The notes under the pieces: model-generated
What the model was told of the DNA's origin: nothing
Database searches by the model: none
Seen by the model: only the letters and a program-made list of their open reading frames with translations
Assembly: GCF_016775475.1 (NCBI RefSeq)
Contig: NZ_JAEUXJ010000002.1
Span: 596,013-660,012, forward strand
Direction: 5' to 3'
Length of the DNA stretch: 64,000 nucleotides
Source of the DNA: Belnapia mucosa
Lineage (GTDB): Bacteria; Pseudomonadota; Alphaproteobacteria; Acetobacterales; Acetobacteraceae
In this document: positions 38,700-49,293 of the stretch, one piece after another
Layout: each line of letters opens with the position of its first letter
Numbering within the stretch: position 1 is the stretch's first letter
Program-made: the position numbers and the translations under genes

Positions 38700-39710
38700 A
38701 TGGATGGTTTCCTCGCCTCGCCCATCGGCATCCTCGCCATCACGGTGGCGCAGACCCTGGCCCTGCTGGTGCCGGTGCTGATCGCCGTCGCATATCTGAC
38801 GCTCGCCGAGCGCAAGGTGCTGGCGGCGATGCAGCTGCGGCGGGGGCCGAATGTCGTCGGCCCCTTCGGCTTGCTGCAGCCCTTCGCCGATGCGCTGAAG
38901 ATGCTGATGAAGGAGACGATCATCCCCTCCGGGGCCAATCGCGTCCTCTTCATCCTGGCGCCGATGCTGCTCTTCATGCTGGCGATGATCGCCTGGGCGG
39001 TGATCCCGGTGCAGGATGGCTGGGCGATTGCCGATATCAATGTCGGCATCCTCTACCTCTTCGCCGTCAGCTCGCTCGGCGTCTACGGCATCATCATCGC
39101 CGGCTGGGCCAGCAACTCGAAATACGCCTTCCTAGGCGCGCTGCGCTCCGCGGCACAGATGGTCAGCTACGAGGTCTCGATCGGCTTCGTCATCGTGACC
39201 GTACTGCTCTGCGTCGGCTCGTTGAACCTGTCCGATGTGGTGCGGGCGCAGGAGCGGGTGTGGTTCTTCATCCCGCTCTTCCCCATGTTCATCATCTTCT
39301 TCATTAGCGCTTTGGCCGAGACCAACCGCGCGCCCTTCGACCTGCCGGAGGGCGAGAGCGAGCTGGTGGCCGGCTTCTTCGTCGAATACAGCAGCATGTC
39401 CTTCGCGCTGTTCTTCCTCGGCGAATACGCGAACATGATCCTGATGTCGGCGCTGACCACCATCCTGTTCCTGGGGGGCTGGTATCCGCCGGTGCATGTG
39501 GTGCCCTTCACCTGGATCCCGGGCTTCGTCTGGTTCGCGCTGAAGATCGCGCTGCTGCTTTTCGTCTTCATCTGGGTGCGGGCGACCTTTCCGCGCTACC
39601 GCTACGACCAGCTGATGCGGCTGGGCTGGAAGGTCTTCCTGCCTTTCAGTCTGGTCTGGCTGGTGCTGACGGCGGCGGTGCTGAAGCTCACCGGCTGGCT
39701 CCCGGCCTAA
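38700..39710 (+). CDS. nuoH: NADH-quinone oxidoreductase subunit H
   Basis: Membrane subunit of 336 aa with about eight helices that joins the peripheral arm to the proton-pumping arm. Signatures: [36 protein letters not shown], and [20 protein letters not shown], whose acidic residues border the quinone channel. It begins 6 bp after nuoG. Confidence 0.97.
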   Translation: MDGFLASPIGILAITVAQTLALLVPVLIAVAYLTLAERKVLAAMQLRRGPNVVGPFGLLQPFADALKMLMKETIIPSGANRVLFILAPMLLFMLAMIAWAVIPVQDGWAIADINVGILYLFAVSSLGVYGIIIAGWASNSKYAFLGALRSAAQMVSYEVSIGFVIVTVLLCVGSLNLSDVVRAQERVWFFIPLFPMFIIFFISALAETNRAPFDLPEGESELVAGFFVEYSSMSFALFFLGEYANMILMSALTTILFLGGWYPPVHVVPFTWIPGFVWFALKIALLLFVFIWVRATFPRYRYDQLMRLGWKVFLPFSLVWLVLTAAVLKLTGWLPA

Positions 39711-39722
39711 GGATATCCCGCT

Positions 39723-40211
39723 ATGGCAAGCCTCGACCGCGCTGCCCGCAGCATGCTGCTCTCCGAGCTGGTCTCGGGCATGGCGCTGACCTTGAAGTAT
39801 TTCTTCAAGCCCAAGGTCACCATCAACTATCCCTATGAGAAGGGCGCTCTCAGCCCGCGCTTCAAGGGAGAGCACGCGCTGCGCCGCTACCCGAATGGTG
39901 AGGAGCGGTGCATCGCCTGCAAGCTCTGCGAGGCGGTCTGCCCGGCGCTCGCCATCACCATCGAGGCCGAGCCGCGCGAGGATGGCAGCCGCCGCACCAC
40001 GCGCTACGACATCGACATGACGAAATGCATCTATTGCGGCATGTGCGAGGAAGCCTGCCCGGTGGATGCCATCGTCGAGGGTCCGAATTTCGAGTTCAGC
40101 GTCGAGACCCGCGAGGAGCTGCTCTACGACAAGGCCCGGCTGCTGGCGAATGGCGACCGGTGGGAGCCGGAGCTGGCCAAGCGGCTCGAACTCGACGCCC
40201 CCTATCGCTGA
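39723..40211 (+). CDS. nuoI: NADH-quinone oxidoreductase subunit I
   Basis: Ferredoxin-like subunit of 162 aa holding clusters N6a and N6b in two CxxCxxCxxxCP motifs: [12 protein letters not shown] and [12 protein letters not shown]. It keeps the N-terminal amphipathic anchor ([23 protein letters not shown]) typical of alphaproteobacteria and mitochondria. Confidence 0.97.
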   Translation: MASLDRAARSMLLSELVSGMALTLKYFFKPKVTINYPYEKGALSPRFKGEHALRRYPNGEERCIACKLCEAVCPALAITIEAEPREDGSRRTTRYDIDMTKCIYCGMCEEACPVDAIVEGPNFEFSVETREELLYDKARLLANGDRWEPELAKRLELDAPYR

Positions 40212-40224
40212 AGCGGAAGCCCCG

Positions 40225-40914
40225 ATGATCGCCGCGCTCGCCTTCTACCTCTTCGCGGCCATCCTGATCGCTTCTGCGGTCATGGTGGTCACAGCACGCA
40301 ACCCCGTCCATAGCGTGCTGTTCCTGATCCTCGCCTTCTTCAACGCCGCGGCGCTCTTCCTCATCGCGGGGGCGGAGTTCCTGGCGATGACCCTGGTCAT
40401 CGTCTATGTCGGCGCGGTCGCGGTGCTCTTCCTCTTCGTGGTGATGATGCTGGATATCGACTTCGCGCGGCTGCGCGAGGGCTTCCAGCGCTACGCCCCG
40501 GTCGGCGCCGTGATCGGCGGCATCCTCTTCCTCGAGCTGCTGCTGGTGGTCGGGAGCTGGAGCTTCGCCGACCAGGCGGAGGATCTGCGGCTGGCGCCCA
40601 TCACGGGCGATGTCACCAATGCCCAGGCGCTCGGGCGGGTGATCTATACGGATTATGTCTACCTGTTCCAGACCGCCGGCCTGATCCTGCTGGTGGCGAT
40701 GATCGGCGCCATCGTGCTGACGCATCGCCAGCGCCCCGGGACGCGGCGGCAGAACATTGCGGCCCAGGTCAACCGCAGCGGCTCCGTCCTGCTGGAGAAG
40801 GTGCCGAGCGGCGCCGGCATCGCCACCCTCGGCATCCGCCGGCCGCCCGAGCCGGAGGCCGAGAAGCCGAAGGTCACGCATGAGGCCGGGCATGGCCATG
40901 GGGGGCACCACTGA
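40225..40914 (+). CDS. nuoJ: NADH-quinone oxidoreductase subunit J
   Basis: Membrane subunit of 229 aa with five hydrophobic segments, including the pi-bulge region [27 protein letters not shown] 40225 with GGAAG upstream is preferred over upstream in-frame starts inside nuoI. Unusually, the C-terminal tail after the last helix is about 55 residues long and ends in a His-rich stretch ([11 protein letters not shown]) that could bind metal. Confidence 0.95.
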   Translation: MIAALAFYLFAAILIASAVMVVTARNPVHSVLFLILAFFNAAALFLIAGAEFLAMTLVIVYVGAVAVLFLFVVMMLDIDFARLREGFQRYAPVGAVIGGILFLELLLVVGSWSFADQAEDLRLAPITGDVTNAQALGRVIYTDYVYLFQTAGLILLVAMIGAIVLTHRQRPGTRRQNIAAQVNRSGSVLLEKVPSGAGIATLGIRRPPEPEAEKPKVTHEAGHGHGGHH

Positions 40915-40915
40915 G

Positions 40916-41224
40916 ATGACGATCGGCCTCGCCCATTACCTGACCGTCAGCGCCATCCTGCTGGTGCTTGGCATCTTCGGCATCTTCCTCAACCGGAAGA
41001 ACGTCATCGTCATCCTGATGAGCGTGGAGCTGATCCTGCTCTCGGTGAACCTCAACTTCGTCGCCTTCTCCTCCTGGCTGAACGACCTGAACGGCCAGGT
41101 CTTCGCCATGTTCGTCCTCACCGTGGCAGCGGCCGAGGCGGCGATCGGGCTCGCCATCGTCGTTATCTACTTCCGCAACCGCGGCAGCATCGAGGTCGAG
41201 GATATCTCGACGCTGAAAGGCTAG
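40916..41224 (+). CDS. nuoK: NADH-quinone oxidoreductase subunit K
   Basis: Antiporter-like small membrane subunit of 102 aa with three helices. The functionally important Glu lie in [17 protein letters not shown] and [13 protein letters not shown]. The ATG at 40916 is one base after the nuoJ stop and starts MTIGLAHYL, the usual N-terminus. Confidence 0.96.
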   Translation: MTIGLAHYLTVSAILLVLGIFGIFLNRKNVIVILMSVELILLSVNLNFVAFSSWLNDLNGQVFAMFVLTVAAAEAAIGLAIVVIYFRNRGSIEVEDISTLKG

Positions 41225-41227
41225 GCC

Positions 41228-43216
41228 ATGTTCGTCGGCGCGATCTTCTTCCCTCTGCTCGGGGCATGCCTCAGCGGATTCCTCGGCCGCTGGCTTGGCG
41301 ACAAGCTGGCCCAATGGGCGACCGTGATCTGCATGGCCCTGGCCGCCGTTTGCGGCAGCCTTGCCTTCGCCCATGTCGCCATGGACAGCCAGCCGGCGAC
41401 GGTGCCGCTGCTGACCTGGATGGATGTCGGCGGGCTCGAGATTTCCTGGGCGCTCCGCTACGACACGCTCAGCGTGGTGATGGTGGCGATGGTCACCTTC
41501 ATCTCGACGCTGATCCATCTCTATTCGGTCGGCTATATGTCGCATGACGCGACGCCGACGCGGTTCTTCGCCTATCTCAGCCTCTTCACCTTCATGATGC
41601 TGATGCTGGTGACAGCGGACAACCTCGCCCAGCTCTTCTTCGGCTGGGAGGGCGTCGGCCTCGCCTCCTACCTGCTGATCGGCTACTGGTACGACCGCGA
41701 GAGCGCGAACCGCGCGGCGATGAAGGCCTTCATCGTCAACCGTGTCGGCGACGTGTTCTTCATGCTTGGCTTGGCGCTGACCTTCTTCACCTTCGGCAGC
41801 ATCGAATTCGACACGATCTTCCCGGCGGTCGCCCAGCACGCGAATGACCGCTTCGCCGGCCTGCCCGCGATCGAGCTGATCGGCGTGCTGCTCTTCCTCG
41901 GCGCCTGTGGCAAGTCGGCACAGCTCGGGCTGCATACCTGGCTGCCGGATGCGATGGAGGGGCCGACGCCCGTCTCGGCCCTGATCCATGCGGCGACCAT
42001 GGTGACGGCCGGCGTCTTCCTCATGGCCCGCATGTCGCCGCTGATGGAATATGCGCCGGTGGCGCTGGCCATCGTCACCGTCGTCGGTGCCTCGACGGCG
42101 CTGTTTGCCGCGACGATCGGCTGCGTGCAGAACGACATCAAGCGCATCATCGCCTATTCGACCTGCTCGCAGCTTGGCTACATGTTCTTCGCGGCCGGGG
42201 TCGGGGCCTATCAGGTCTCGGTCTTCCATCTGTTTACCCACGCCTTCTTCAAGGCGCTGCTCTTCCTTGGCGCCGGCAGCGTGATCCACGCGATGTCTGA
42301 CGAGCAGGACATCCGGAAGATGGGCGGCATCTGGACCAAGATCCCGGTCACCTATGTGGTGATGTGGATCGGCAACCTGGCGCTGGCCGGCATCCCCTTC
42401 TTCGCCGGCTACTATTCCAAAGACGCGATCCTGGAGGCCGCTTACGCCGCCCATAGCGGCGTCGGCGCCTATGCCTGGGTCTGCGGCATGCTGGCCGCCT
42501 TCCTCACCGCCTTCTATTCCTGGCGTTTGCTGATCCTGACCTTCCACGGCAAGCCGCGGGCGGATCATCACACCATGGAACATGTGCATGAGAGCCCGGC
42601 GGTGATGCTGATCCCGCTGCTGCTCCTCGCCGTGGGTGCGGTGCTGACCGGCGCGGTCTTCGCCCCCTTCTTCGTCGGCGAGCACGCGCATGAATTCTGG
42701 AACGGCGCGATCTTCAACGGCGAGCACAACCACATCCTGCACGCCATGCATGAAGTTCCGGAATGGGTGCCGCTGGCGCCGACCGTCATGGGCATCGCCG
42801 GCATCGCCCTGGCCTATGTCATGTACATGGCGGCACCGGGCCTGCCGACGCGGCTGGCACAGATGTTCAGTGCCCGGCCGCAGCTCGTCCGCCGCCTGCC
42901 GCTGATCCCGGCCGAAGGCGAGGAGCAACAGACCGAGCCGAATCCTGGCGGGCTCTACGGCTTCCTGCTGAAGAAATGGTATTTCGACGAGCTCTATGAC
43001 TTCCTCTTCGTCAGGCCCGCGCGACGCTTGGCCGAGCGGTTCTGGAAGGTCGGCGATGCACGTATCATCGACGGCATGCCGAATGGCGTGGCCAGCCTGG
43101 CCGCGGCCGGTGCCCGCGGCGCGGTGCGCATTCAGACCGGGCGGGTGGCGAATTACGCCTTCGCCATGATCATCGGCCTCGTCCTCTTCGTCACCCTCTT
43201 CCTGATCGGGCGCTGA
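41228..43216 (+). CDS. nuoL: NADH-quinone oxidoreductase subunit L
   Basis: Largest proton-pumping subunit, 662 aa, Mrp-antiporter type with about 16 helices. Motifs: [56 protein letters not shown] with the key Lys and His residues, and [13 protein letters not shown]. The long lateral helix region is present at the C-terminus, interrupted by a His/Glu-containing loop (about residues 445-520). Confidence 0.97.
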   Translation: MFVGAIFFPLLGACLSGFLGRWLGDKLAQWATVICMALAAVCGSLAFAHVAMDSQPATVPLLTWMDVGGLEISWALRYDTLSVVMVAMVTFISTLIHLYSVGYMSHDATPTRFFAYLSLFTFMMLMLVTADNLAQLFFGWEGVGLASYLLIGYWYDRESANRAAMKAFIVNRVGDVFFMLGLALTFFTFGSIEFDTIFPAVAQHANDRFAGLPAIELIGVLLFLGACGKSAQLGLHTWLPDAMEGPTPVSALIHAATMVTAGVFLMARMSPLMEYAPVALAIVTVVGASTALFAATIGCVQNDIKRIIAYSTCSQLGYMFFAAGVGAYQVSVFHLFTHAFFKALLFLGAGSVIHAMSDEQDIRKMGGIWTKIPVTYVVMWIGNLALAGIPFFAGYYSKDAILEAAYAAHSGVGAYAWVCGMLAAFLTAFYSWRLLILTFHGKPRADHHTMEHVHESPAVMLIPLLLLAVGAVLTGAVFAPFFVGEHAHEFWNGAIFNGEHNHILHAMHEVPEWVPLAPTVMGIAGIALAYVMYMAAPGLPTRLAQMFSARPQLVRRLPLIPAEGEEQQTEPNPGGLYGFLLKKWYFDELYDFLFVRPARRLAERFWKVGDARIIDGMPNGVASLAAAGARGAVRIQTGRVANYAFAMIIGLVLFVTLFLIGR

Positions 43217-43218
43217 GA

Positions 43219-44730
43219 ATGAACGCCGCCGGTTTTCCGCTGCTCTCGCTGCTGACCTTCCTGCCGCTGGTGGGGTCGGCGGTCATCCTCTCGATCCGGG
43301 GGGAGGAGGCTGTCGTCGCCCGCAATGCCCGCTGGACCGCGCTCTGGACCAGCCTGATCGTCTTTCTGCTCAGCCTGATCCTCTGGGCGCGCTTCGACAC
43401 CTCCTCGGCTGCCTTCCAGTTCGAGGAAAAGCTGGCCTGGCTGCCGGAATTCGGGGTCGGCTACCATATGGGCGTCGATGGCATCTCGGTGCTGTTCGTC
43501 CTGCTCTCGACCGCGCTGACGCCGCTCTGCATCCTTGCATCCTGGGAGTCGGTCACGGCCCGGGTGCGGGAATACATGGTCGCCTTCCTCGTCCTCGAGA
43601 CGATGATGGTCGGCATGTTCTGCGCGCTGGACTTCATCGTCTTCTACATCTTCTTCGAGGCGGTGTTGATCCCGATGTTCCTCATCATCGGGGTCTGGGG
43701 CGGGGCGAGGCGGGTCTATGCCGCCTTCAAATTCTTCCTCTACACCCTGCTCGGCAGCGTGCTGATGCTGCTGGCGATCCTCTATCTCTGGTACACGGCC
43801 GGCACCACCGACGTCCCGGCGCTGTTCGAGCTGCAGATCCCCCGCTCGGCCCAGGCCTGGATCTTCTTCGCCTTCCTCGCCAGCTTCGCGGTGAAGGTGC
43901 CGATGTGGCCGGTGCATACCTGGCTGCCGGATGCGCATGTGGAGGCACCGACCGCCGGTTCCGTCATCCTGGCCGGCGTGCTGCTGAAGATGGGAGCCTA
44001 TGGCTTCCTGCGCTTCACCTTGCCGCTACTGCCCGAGGCCTCGGCGGAATTCGCGCCGCTGATCTTCGCCCTCTCGGTCGTCGCCGTGGTCTACACCTCG
44101 CTGGTGGCGCTGGCGCAGGAGGATATGAAGAAGCTGATCGCCTATAGCTCGGTCGCCCATATGGGCATCGTCACGATCGGCATCTTCACCTTCAACCAGC
44201 AGGGGCTGTCCGGCGCGCTCTTCACCATGCTGGCGCATGGCGTGGTCTCCGGCGCGCTCTTCCTCTGCGTCGGCGTGCTCTATGACCGGGTCCATAGCCG
44301 CGAGATCCTGCGCTATGGCGGCGTCGCCAAGATCATGCCGGCCTATGCGCTGGTCTTCATGCTCTTCACCATGGCGTCGGTCGGCCTGCCTGGCCTCGCC
44401 AATTTCGTTGGCGAGTTCCTGGTGATCGTCGGCGCCTGGCGGGTGAATCCCTGGGTCGCCTTCGGCGCGGCGCTCGGCATGATCCTGGGCGCTGCCTATA
44501 TGCTCTATCTCTACCGGCGGGTCGCCTTCGGGCGGATCACGCGGGATGACCTGCGCGCGCTGCTCGATCTCAGCCCGCGGGAATATGCGGTCTTTGCGCC
44601 GCTGATCGCACTCACGCTCTGGATGGGCATCTATCCGCAGCCCTTCCTCTCCTTCTTCGAAGCCAGCGTCGCCGCGCTGGTGGCGCGGCACGAGGCTGCG
44701 CTGAACCTCAGCCGCCTGGCGGGAATGTAA
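43219..44730 (+). CDS. nuoM: NADH-quinone oxidoreductase subunit M
   Basis: Proton-pumping subunit of 503 aa. Motifs: [17 protein letters not shown] with the conserved Glu, [40 protein letters not shown] and [13 protein letters not shown]. It starts 2 bp after nuoL and ends 4 bp before nuoN. Confidence 0.97.
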   Translation: MNAAGFPLLSLLTFLPLVGSAVILSIRGEEAVVARNARWTALWTSLIVFLLSLILWARFDTSSAAFQFEEKLAWLPEFGVGYHMGVDGISVLFVLLSTALTPLCILASWESVTARVREYMVAFLVLETMMVGMFCALDFIVFYIFFEAVLIPMFLIIGVWGGARRVYAAFKFFLYTLLGSVLMLLAILYLWYTAGTTDVPALFELQIPRSAQAWIFFAFLASFAVKVPMWPVHTWLPDAHVEAPTAGSVILAGVLLKMGAYGFLRFTLPLLPEASAEFAPLIFALSVVAVVYTSLVALAQEDMKKLIAYSSVAHMGIVTIGIFTFNQQGLSGALFTMLAHGVVSGALFLCVGVLYDRVHSREILRYGGVAKIMPAYALVFMLFTMASVGLPGLANFVGEFLVIVGAWRVNPWVAFGAALGMILGAAYMLYLYRRVAFGRITRDDLRALLDLSPREYAVFAPLIALTLWMGIYPQPFLSFFEASVAALVARHEAALNLSRLAGM

Positions 44731-44734
44731 GCCG

Positions 44735-46156
44735 ATGTCCTGGACCCTTGCCCTGCCGGAACTCGTGCTCGCCTGCAGCGGCCTCGTGCTGCTGCTGGCC
44801 GGCGTGATCCCGAAGCAGGAGACCTTCTTTCCCATCACCATGGGCGCCATCGGCGCCCTGCTGGTGACCGCGGTGCTGGTGCTCGGCCAGGGGGAGGGCA
44901 CGGCCCTCGGCGGCCATTACGTCGCCGATGCCTTCAGCGGCTTCATGAAGATCCTGGCGCTTGGCGCCGCAGCGCTCGGCTTGCTGCTCTCGATCGATTT
45001 CAATGAGAAGGAGGGGCTTGGCCGCTTCGAATTCCCGGTGCTGGTGCTCTTCGCCAGCCTCGGCGCGATGGTCATGATCTCCGCCAACGACCTGATGGCG
45101 CTCTATCTGGGGCTCGAGCTGCTGTCCCTGCCGCTCTATGTCATCGCCGCCTTCAACCGCGACAATGCCCGCTCCTCCGAGGCGGGGCTGAAGTATTTCG
45201 TCCTCGGCGCACTGGCCTCCGGCCTGCTGCTCTATGGCACCACATTGGTCTATGGCTTCGCCGGCACGACCAATTTCGACCGGCTGGCGGATGCCTTCTC
45301 GGCCGCGCAGGGTGTCTCGGCCGGGGTGATCGTCGGCGTGGTCTTCGTCATCGCCGGCCTCGCCTTCAAGGTCTCGGCCGTGCCCTTTCATATGTGGACG
45401 CCCGACGTCTACGAAGGCGCGCCGACGCCGGTGACGGCCTATTTCGCCTCCGCTCCCAAGGTCGCGGCGATTGCCCTGCTCACCCGCGTGCTGCTCGGCC
45501 CCTTCGGCGACCTCGCCGCGCAATGGCAGCAGGTCATCCTGCTGATCTCCTTCGGCTCAATGATCCTCGGCAGCTTCGCCGCCATCGGCCAGATCAACCT
45601 GAAGCGGCTGATGGCCTATTCCTCCATCGGCCATGTCGGCTATGCGCTGATGGGCCTCGCCGTCGGCAGCGATACCGGGCTGCGCGGCCTGCTGTTCTAC
45701 ATGGCGATCTATGTCTTCATGAATGTCGGCGCCTTCGCCGTGCTGGTCGCCATGCGCCGCCAGGGCCGTGCGGTGGAGCAGGTCGAGGATCTCGCGGGCC
45801 TCGCCCGCACCGATCTCGGCATGGCGCTGTGGATGGCGGCCTTCATGTTCTCGATGGCCGGCATCCCGCCGCTCGCCGGCTTCTTCAGCAAGCTCTACGT
45901 CTTCCTCGCCGCGGTGCAGGGCGGGTTCTGGACGCTGGCTGTGGTTGGTGTGCTGACCAGCGTGGTCTCGGCCTATTACTATCTGCGGGTGGTGAAGGTG
46001 ATGTTCTTCGACCAGCCGGCGGGCGCGCTGGACCGGGCGCCGGCCAGCCTGACCATCGTCATGGCCGGCACCGGCCTCTTCACCCTGCTCTTCGGCCTGT
46101 TCCCGGCACCGCTGCTGGCGGCGGCGCAGGCCGCGGCCGCGGCCTTGCTGGGGTGA
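44735..46156 (+). CDS. nuoN: NADH-quinone oxidoreductase subunit N
   Basis: Third antiporter-like subunit, 473 aa, with about 14 helices. Motifs: LYLGLELLSLPLYVIAA, FKVSAVPFHMWTPDVYEGAPTPVTAYFASAPKVAA and KRLMAYSSIGHVGYALMG. It closes the complex I operon; its stop overlaps the birA GTG start by 4 bp (GTGA), so birA is coupled to complex I expression. Confidence 0.97.
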   Translation: MSWTLALPELVLACSGLVLLLAGVIPKQETFFPITMGAIGALLVTAVLVLGQGEGTALGGHYVADAFSGFMKILALGAAALGLLLSIDFNEKEGLGRFEFPVLVLFASLGAMVMISANDLMALYLGLELLSLPLYVIAAFNRDNARSSEAGLKYFVLGALASGLLLYGTTLVYGFAGTTNFDRLADAFSAAQGVSAGVIVGVVFVIAGLAFKVSAVPFHMWTPDVYEGAPTPVTAYFASAPKVAAIALLTRVLLGPFGDLAAQWQQVILLISFGSMILGSFAAIGQINLKRLMAYSSIGHVGYALMGLAVGSDTGLRGLLFYMAIYVFMNVGAFAVLVAMRRQGRAVEQVEDLAGLARTDLGMALWMAAFMFSMAGIPPLAGFFSKLYVFLAAVQGGFWTLAVVGVLTSVVSAYYYLRVVKVMFFDQPAGALDRAPASLTIVMAGTGLFTLLFGLFPAPLLAAAQAAAAALLG

Positions 46157-46881
46157 GCCTGCCACCGGGCTGGCGGCTGGAAGTCCATGCCACCCTGCCC
46201 AGCACCGCGGACCGCATCGCCACCGCGGCGGAGGCGGGCGAGCCCGGCGGGCTCGCCGTCCTGGCGCGGCAGCAGACCGCCGGACGAGGCCGGGCCGGCC
46301 GCGCCTGGGCCTCGCCGCCCTTGGGCAATCTCTATCTCTCGGTGCTGCTGCGTCCCGGCGGGTCCGCGCGGGAGGCGCCGCAATGGTCGCTCCTGGCCGG
46401 CCTCGCGCTGATCGAGGCGGCGGCCGCGATCGATCCGGACCCGGCGGCGCTGCGGCTGAAATGGCCGAACGACATGCTCCGCCACGGCGCCAAATGCGCC
46501 GGCATCCTGGCCGAGACGGCACTGGCGCCGGATGGCGGGCTGTCCTGGCTGGGGCTCGGCTTCGGGGTCAACCTCGCCCATGCGCCCTCGCTGCCGGACC
46601 GGCCGACCGCCTGCCTCGGCGCGGCCGAGCCGCCGGAGGAATTCGCCGCCCGTCTCCTTGCCCGGCTGGATCATTGGTCCCGGCGCCGGGCGGCCGAGGG
46701 GTTCGGCCCGGTGCGCGCCGCCTGGATGGCCCATGGCCCGGCCCCCGGCGCGCCGATCACCCTGCGGGACGGGCCAATCCCGGGCGGCGCCTTCGCCGGG
46801 CTGGCCGAGGATGGCGGGCTGTTGCTGGACCAGGACGGGGTGCGGCACACCATCCGCGCCGGCGAAGTCGCGGCGGGATGA
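46153..46881 (+). CDS. birA: Biotin--[acetyl-CoA-carboxylase] ligase
   Basis: 242 aa from GTG 46153. It lacks the N-terminal HTH of E. coli BirA, so it is a ligase without repressor function. The biotinyl-AMP loop is visible (AGRGRAGRAWASPPLGNLYLSVLLRP, the GRGR-type motif), then LRLKWPNDMLRHGAKCAGILAET with the KWPND motif. It transfers biotin to carboxylase carrier proteins. The attachment to the nuo operon is widespread in alphaproteobacteria. Confidence 0.93.
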   Translation: MSLPPGWRLEVHATLPSTADRIATAAEAGEPGGLAVLARQQTAGRGRAGRAWASPPLGNLYLSVLLRPGGSAREAPQWSLLAGLALIEAAAAIDPDPAALRLKWPNDMLRHGAKCAGILAETALAPDGGLSWLGLGFGVNLAHAPSLPDRPTACLGAAEPPEEFAARLLARLDHWSRRRAAEGFGPVRAAWMAHGPAPGAPITLRDGPIPGGAFAGLAEDGGLLLDQDGVRHTIRAGEVAAG

Positions 46882-47070
46882 CGCCCATGCGGCGCCCCGC
46901 CTGTTGGCTTAAGGCCGGCTGGCCCCCATCTTTCAACCAACTTCGCTCTGCGTTTCCGGTTGAACCAGATCTCCGCATCGGGGCGGCGAGCTGACCGCCG
47001 GGCACGGAGGGGATCGATATGACATGAAAGGCCAGGGCCAGGTCCATGCGACCCGCCCTGGAAGGTGGCA

Positions 47071-48741
47071 ATGAACGATGTCCTGGCTTCGGCCGTACCC
47101 GATGCGGCCGACGATCTAGCCTTCATCCCGCTCGGCGGGACCGGCGAGATCGGCATGAATCTCAATGTCTATCGTTGCGACGGACGCCTGCTGGCCATCG
47201 ATTGCGGCATCGGCTTCGGCGGGCCGGAAATGCCCGAGGTCGATGTGATGGTCCCCGATCCCGTCTGGCTCGCCGAGCGGCGGGACCGGCTGGTCGGCCT
47301 GATCATCACCCATGCGCATGAGGATCATGTCGGCGCCGTCGCACATCTCTGGCCGCAGCTGCGCTGCCCGATCTATGCCGGGCCCTTCGTTGCCGCTGTG
47401 CTGCGCCGCAAGCTGGGCGAGGCGGGGCTGGCCGGGGAAGCGAAGGTGCATGTGGTGCCGCTCAGCGGCAACCTCTCCCTCAAGCCCTTCGAATGCCAGT
47501 TCCTCCGCGTCGCCCATTCGGTGCCGGAGGCGCAGGCGGTGGCGATCCGCACCCGCCACGGCCTGGTGCTGCATACTGGCGACTGGAAGCTAGATCCGGA
47601 GCCGCTGATCGGCCCGCCGACCGACGAGGCCGCCTTCGACGCGCTCGGCGATGAAGGCGTGCTGGCCATGGTCTGCGATTCGACCAACGCGCTGGTCGAG
47701 GGACATTCGGGCTCGGAGGCCGAGGTGCGGCGGAACCTGGCGGCCCTCATCAAGGGGCTGCGCGGCCGCGTCGCGGTGACCTGCTTCGCCACCAACCTCG
47801 CCCGGGTCGAAAGCATCGCGCTGGCCGCCCAGGCGGCGGGCCGGCAGGTCGCGCTGTTCGGCCGTTCGCTCCGCAATGCCGAGGCGGCGGCGCGGGAATG
47901 CGGCTACCTCAAGACCATCGAGCCCTTCGTCTCGGAGGATGAGGCCGGCTATATTCCGGACGACAACCTCCTCATCATCTGCACTGGCAGCCAGGGGGAG
48001 CCGCGCTCGGCGCTCGCCAAGATCGGCGCCGATACCCATCCGGCGATCGCGCTGGGGGAGGGGGATACGGTCATCTTCTCCTCCCGCATGATCCCCGGGA
48101 ATGAGCGGGGCATCCTGCAGATGCAGGATGCGCTGGCCCGCCGCGGCTGCCGGGTGCTGACGGCGGACGACCATATGGTCCATGTCTCCGGCCATCCCGC
48201 GCGGGATGAGCTGCGACGTCTCTATGGGCTGGTGCGGCCGAAATATGCGGTGCCGGTGCATGGCGAATGGCGCCATCTCTCGGAACATGCCGCCCTGGCG
48301 CGGGAGCTCGGGGCGACCCCGATCCTGGTCGAGGATGGCGATGTGCTGCGCCTCTCCCCCGGCCGGCCGGATGTGGTGGAGGGGGTGCCGACCGGACGGC
48401 TCGCGGTCGATAACGGACGGCTGTTGCCACTCACCGGCGGGGTGCTCTCGGCCCGGAAGCGAATGCTGTTCAATGGGGTGGTCATCGCCTCCCTCGCAGT
48501 GGACGGAACTGGGCGGGTGCTCGGCACGCCGCAGGTCTCGGCCCCCGGCCTCTTCGATGGCGGGGAGGATGACAGCGCCCAACTCGCGGCCGAACTCGCC
48601 CGGGCGGTGGGCGAGTTGCCGAGCACGCTGCGGCGGGAGGACGATGCCCTGCGCGAGGCGGCGCGGAGCGTGCTGCGGCGGGCGGTCGGCCGCCGGCTGC
48701 GCAAGCGGCCGAATGTCGAGATCCATCTGCTGCGGGTCTAG
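47071..48741 (+). CDS. rnj: Ribonuclease J
   Basis: Metallo-beta-lactamase/beta-CASP nuclease of 556 aa with the zinc motif HAHEDH at residues 81-86 and FIPLGGTGEIGMNLNVYRC at the N-terminus. VHVSGHPARDEL and KYAVPVHGEWRHL belong to the later motifs. It has 5'-3' exonuclease and endonuclease activity in RNA turnover and maturation. GGAAGG precedes ATG 47071 by 5 bases. It follows birA by 189 bp, where alphaproteobacteria often carry coaX; none is seen here. Confidence 0.94.
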   Translation: MNDVLASAVPDAADDLAFIPLGGTGEIGMNLNVYRCDGRLLAIDCGIGFGGPEMPEVDVMVPDPVWLAERRDRLVGLIITHAHEDHVGAVAHLWPQLRCPIYAGPFVAAVLRRKLGEAGLAGEAKVHVVPLSGNLSLKPFECQFLRVAHSVPEAQAVAIRTRHGLVLHTGDWKLDPEPLIGPPTDEAAFDALGDEGVLAMVCDSTNALVEGHSGSEAEVRRNLAALIKGLRGRVAVTCFATNLARVESIALAAQAAGRQVALFGRSLRNAEAAARECGYLKTIEPFVSEDEAGYIPDDNLLIICTGSQGEPRSALAKIGADTHPAIALGEGDTVIFSSRMIPGNERGILQMQDALARRGCRVLTADDHMVHVSGHPARDELRRLYGLVRPKYAVPVHGEWRHLSEHAALARELGATPILVEDGDVLRLSPGRPDVVEGVPTGRLAVDNGRLLPLTGGVLSARKRMLFNGVVIASLAVDGTGRVLGTPQVSAPGLFDGGEDDSAQLAAELARAVGELPSTLRREDDALREAARSVLRRAVGRRLRKRPNVEIHLLRV

Positions 48742-48802
48742 ACCGCATTCTCGATCGATGTGAGTCACGCCGTCGGCCCTTCTGGCCGGCGGCGTTCACG
48801 CC

Positions 48803-49078
48803 ATGGGGGCTGGGCTGATGGGTTGGGTCAGCGGGACCGTCGTCTATTTCCTGATCTGGTGGGTGGTGCTCTTCGCGGTGCTGCCCATCGGCACGCAACC
48901 GGTCGCCGAGGGCGACTCGCAAAGCGGCTGGCGCGGGGCTCCGCAGGAGCCGCGACTCTGGCGGAAGGTGCTGATCACCACCCTGGTCTCGACGGTTCTG
49001 TGGTTCGGAGCCTATGCGCTCATCACCAGCGACTGGCTGAGCTTCCGGAGCGGCTTGCTGGCGATGCCAGAAAAATAG
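48803..49078 (+). CDS. DUF1467 family membrane protein
   Basis: 91 aa with two membrane segments (VSGTVVYFLIWWVVLFAVLPIG and VLITTLVSTVLWFGAYALI) and the family hallmark LPIGTQP in the first loop. An alternative start at ATG 48818 begins directly at MGWVSG. The family is restricted mainly to alphaproteobacteria, usually next to rnj or proS, and has no known function. Confidence 0.85.
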   Translation: MGAGLMGWVSGTVVYFLIWWVVLFAVLPIGTQPVAEGDSQSGWRGAPQEPRLWRKVLITTLVSTVLWFGAYALITSDWLSFRSGLLAMPEK

Positions 49079-49160
49079 GCGACTTTCCGGCTTTTAAGCC
49101 GGTGTCGCTTCTTGTTTGTGCGGAACGTGTTTGGGAGCCACTTTTTTCAGCTTTCGCGGC

Positions 49161-49293
49161 ATCGATTGCGATTGTGCCGCGTTGGTCCCCCGCGCCAACA
49201 TACTGACAGGAAGAGGGTTGGTCCTCTTTCTGCCGTGTGACTGGCGTTTCCTCCCTAAACTCGGGCCGTGCCTCAGGGCGCGGCCCTTTTTTT
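49161..49293 (+). ncRNA. Candidate small RNA with anti-Shine-Dalgarno motif
   Basis: Three successive stem-loops are visible. The first is GCGGCA/TGCCGC (49157-49162 with 49175-49180). The second is GGAAGAGG/CCTCTTTC around GTTGGT (49209-49216 with 49223-49230). The third is the terminator. A single-stranded stretch TTTCCTCCCT (49247-49256) just before the terminator is complementary to ribosome-binding sites, as in several alphaproteobacterial sRNAs. The 5' end is not defined; no good promoter was found. Not matched to a named family. Confidence 0.4.
49263..49293 (+). terminator. Intrinsic terminator of candidate sRNA
   Basis: GGGCCGTGCC and GGGCGCGGCCC form a stem of about 9 bp with a short CTCA-type loop, directly followed by seven T residues. 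This is the clearest rho-independent terminator in the window. Confidence 0.85.

Noticed and set aside
40874..42928. Antisense open frame of about 684 codons over nuoK/nuoL
   Set aside because: His/Arg/Asp/Gly-rich composition without domains, opposite intact complex I genes.
49094..49201. 35-codon minus-strand peptide frame rich in Lys and His inside the proS upstream gap
   Set aside because: No ribosome site at a usable distance, and it overlaps the plus-strand hairpins; the basic composition follows from the local AT-rich sequence. Kept only as a remote possibility.
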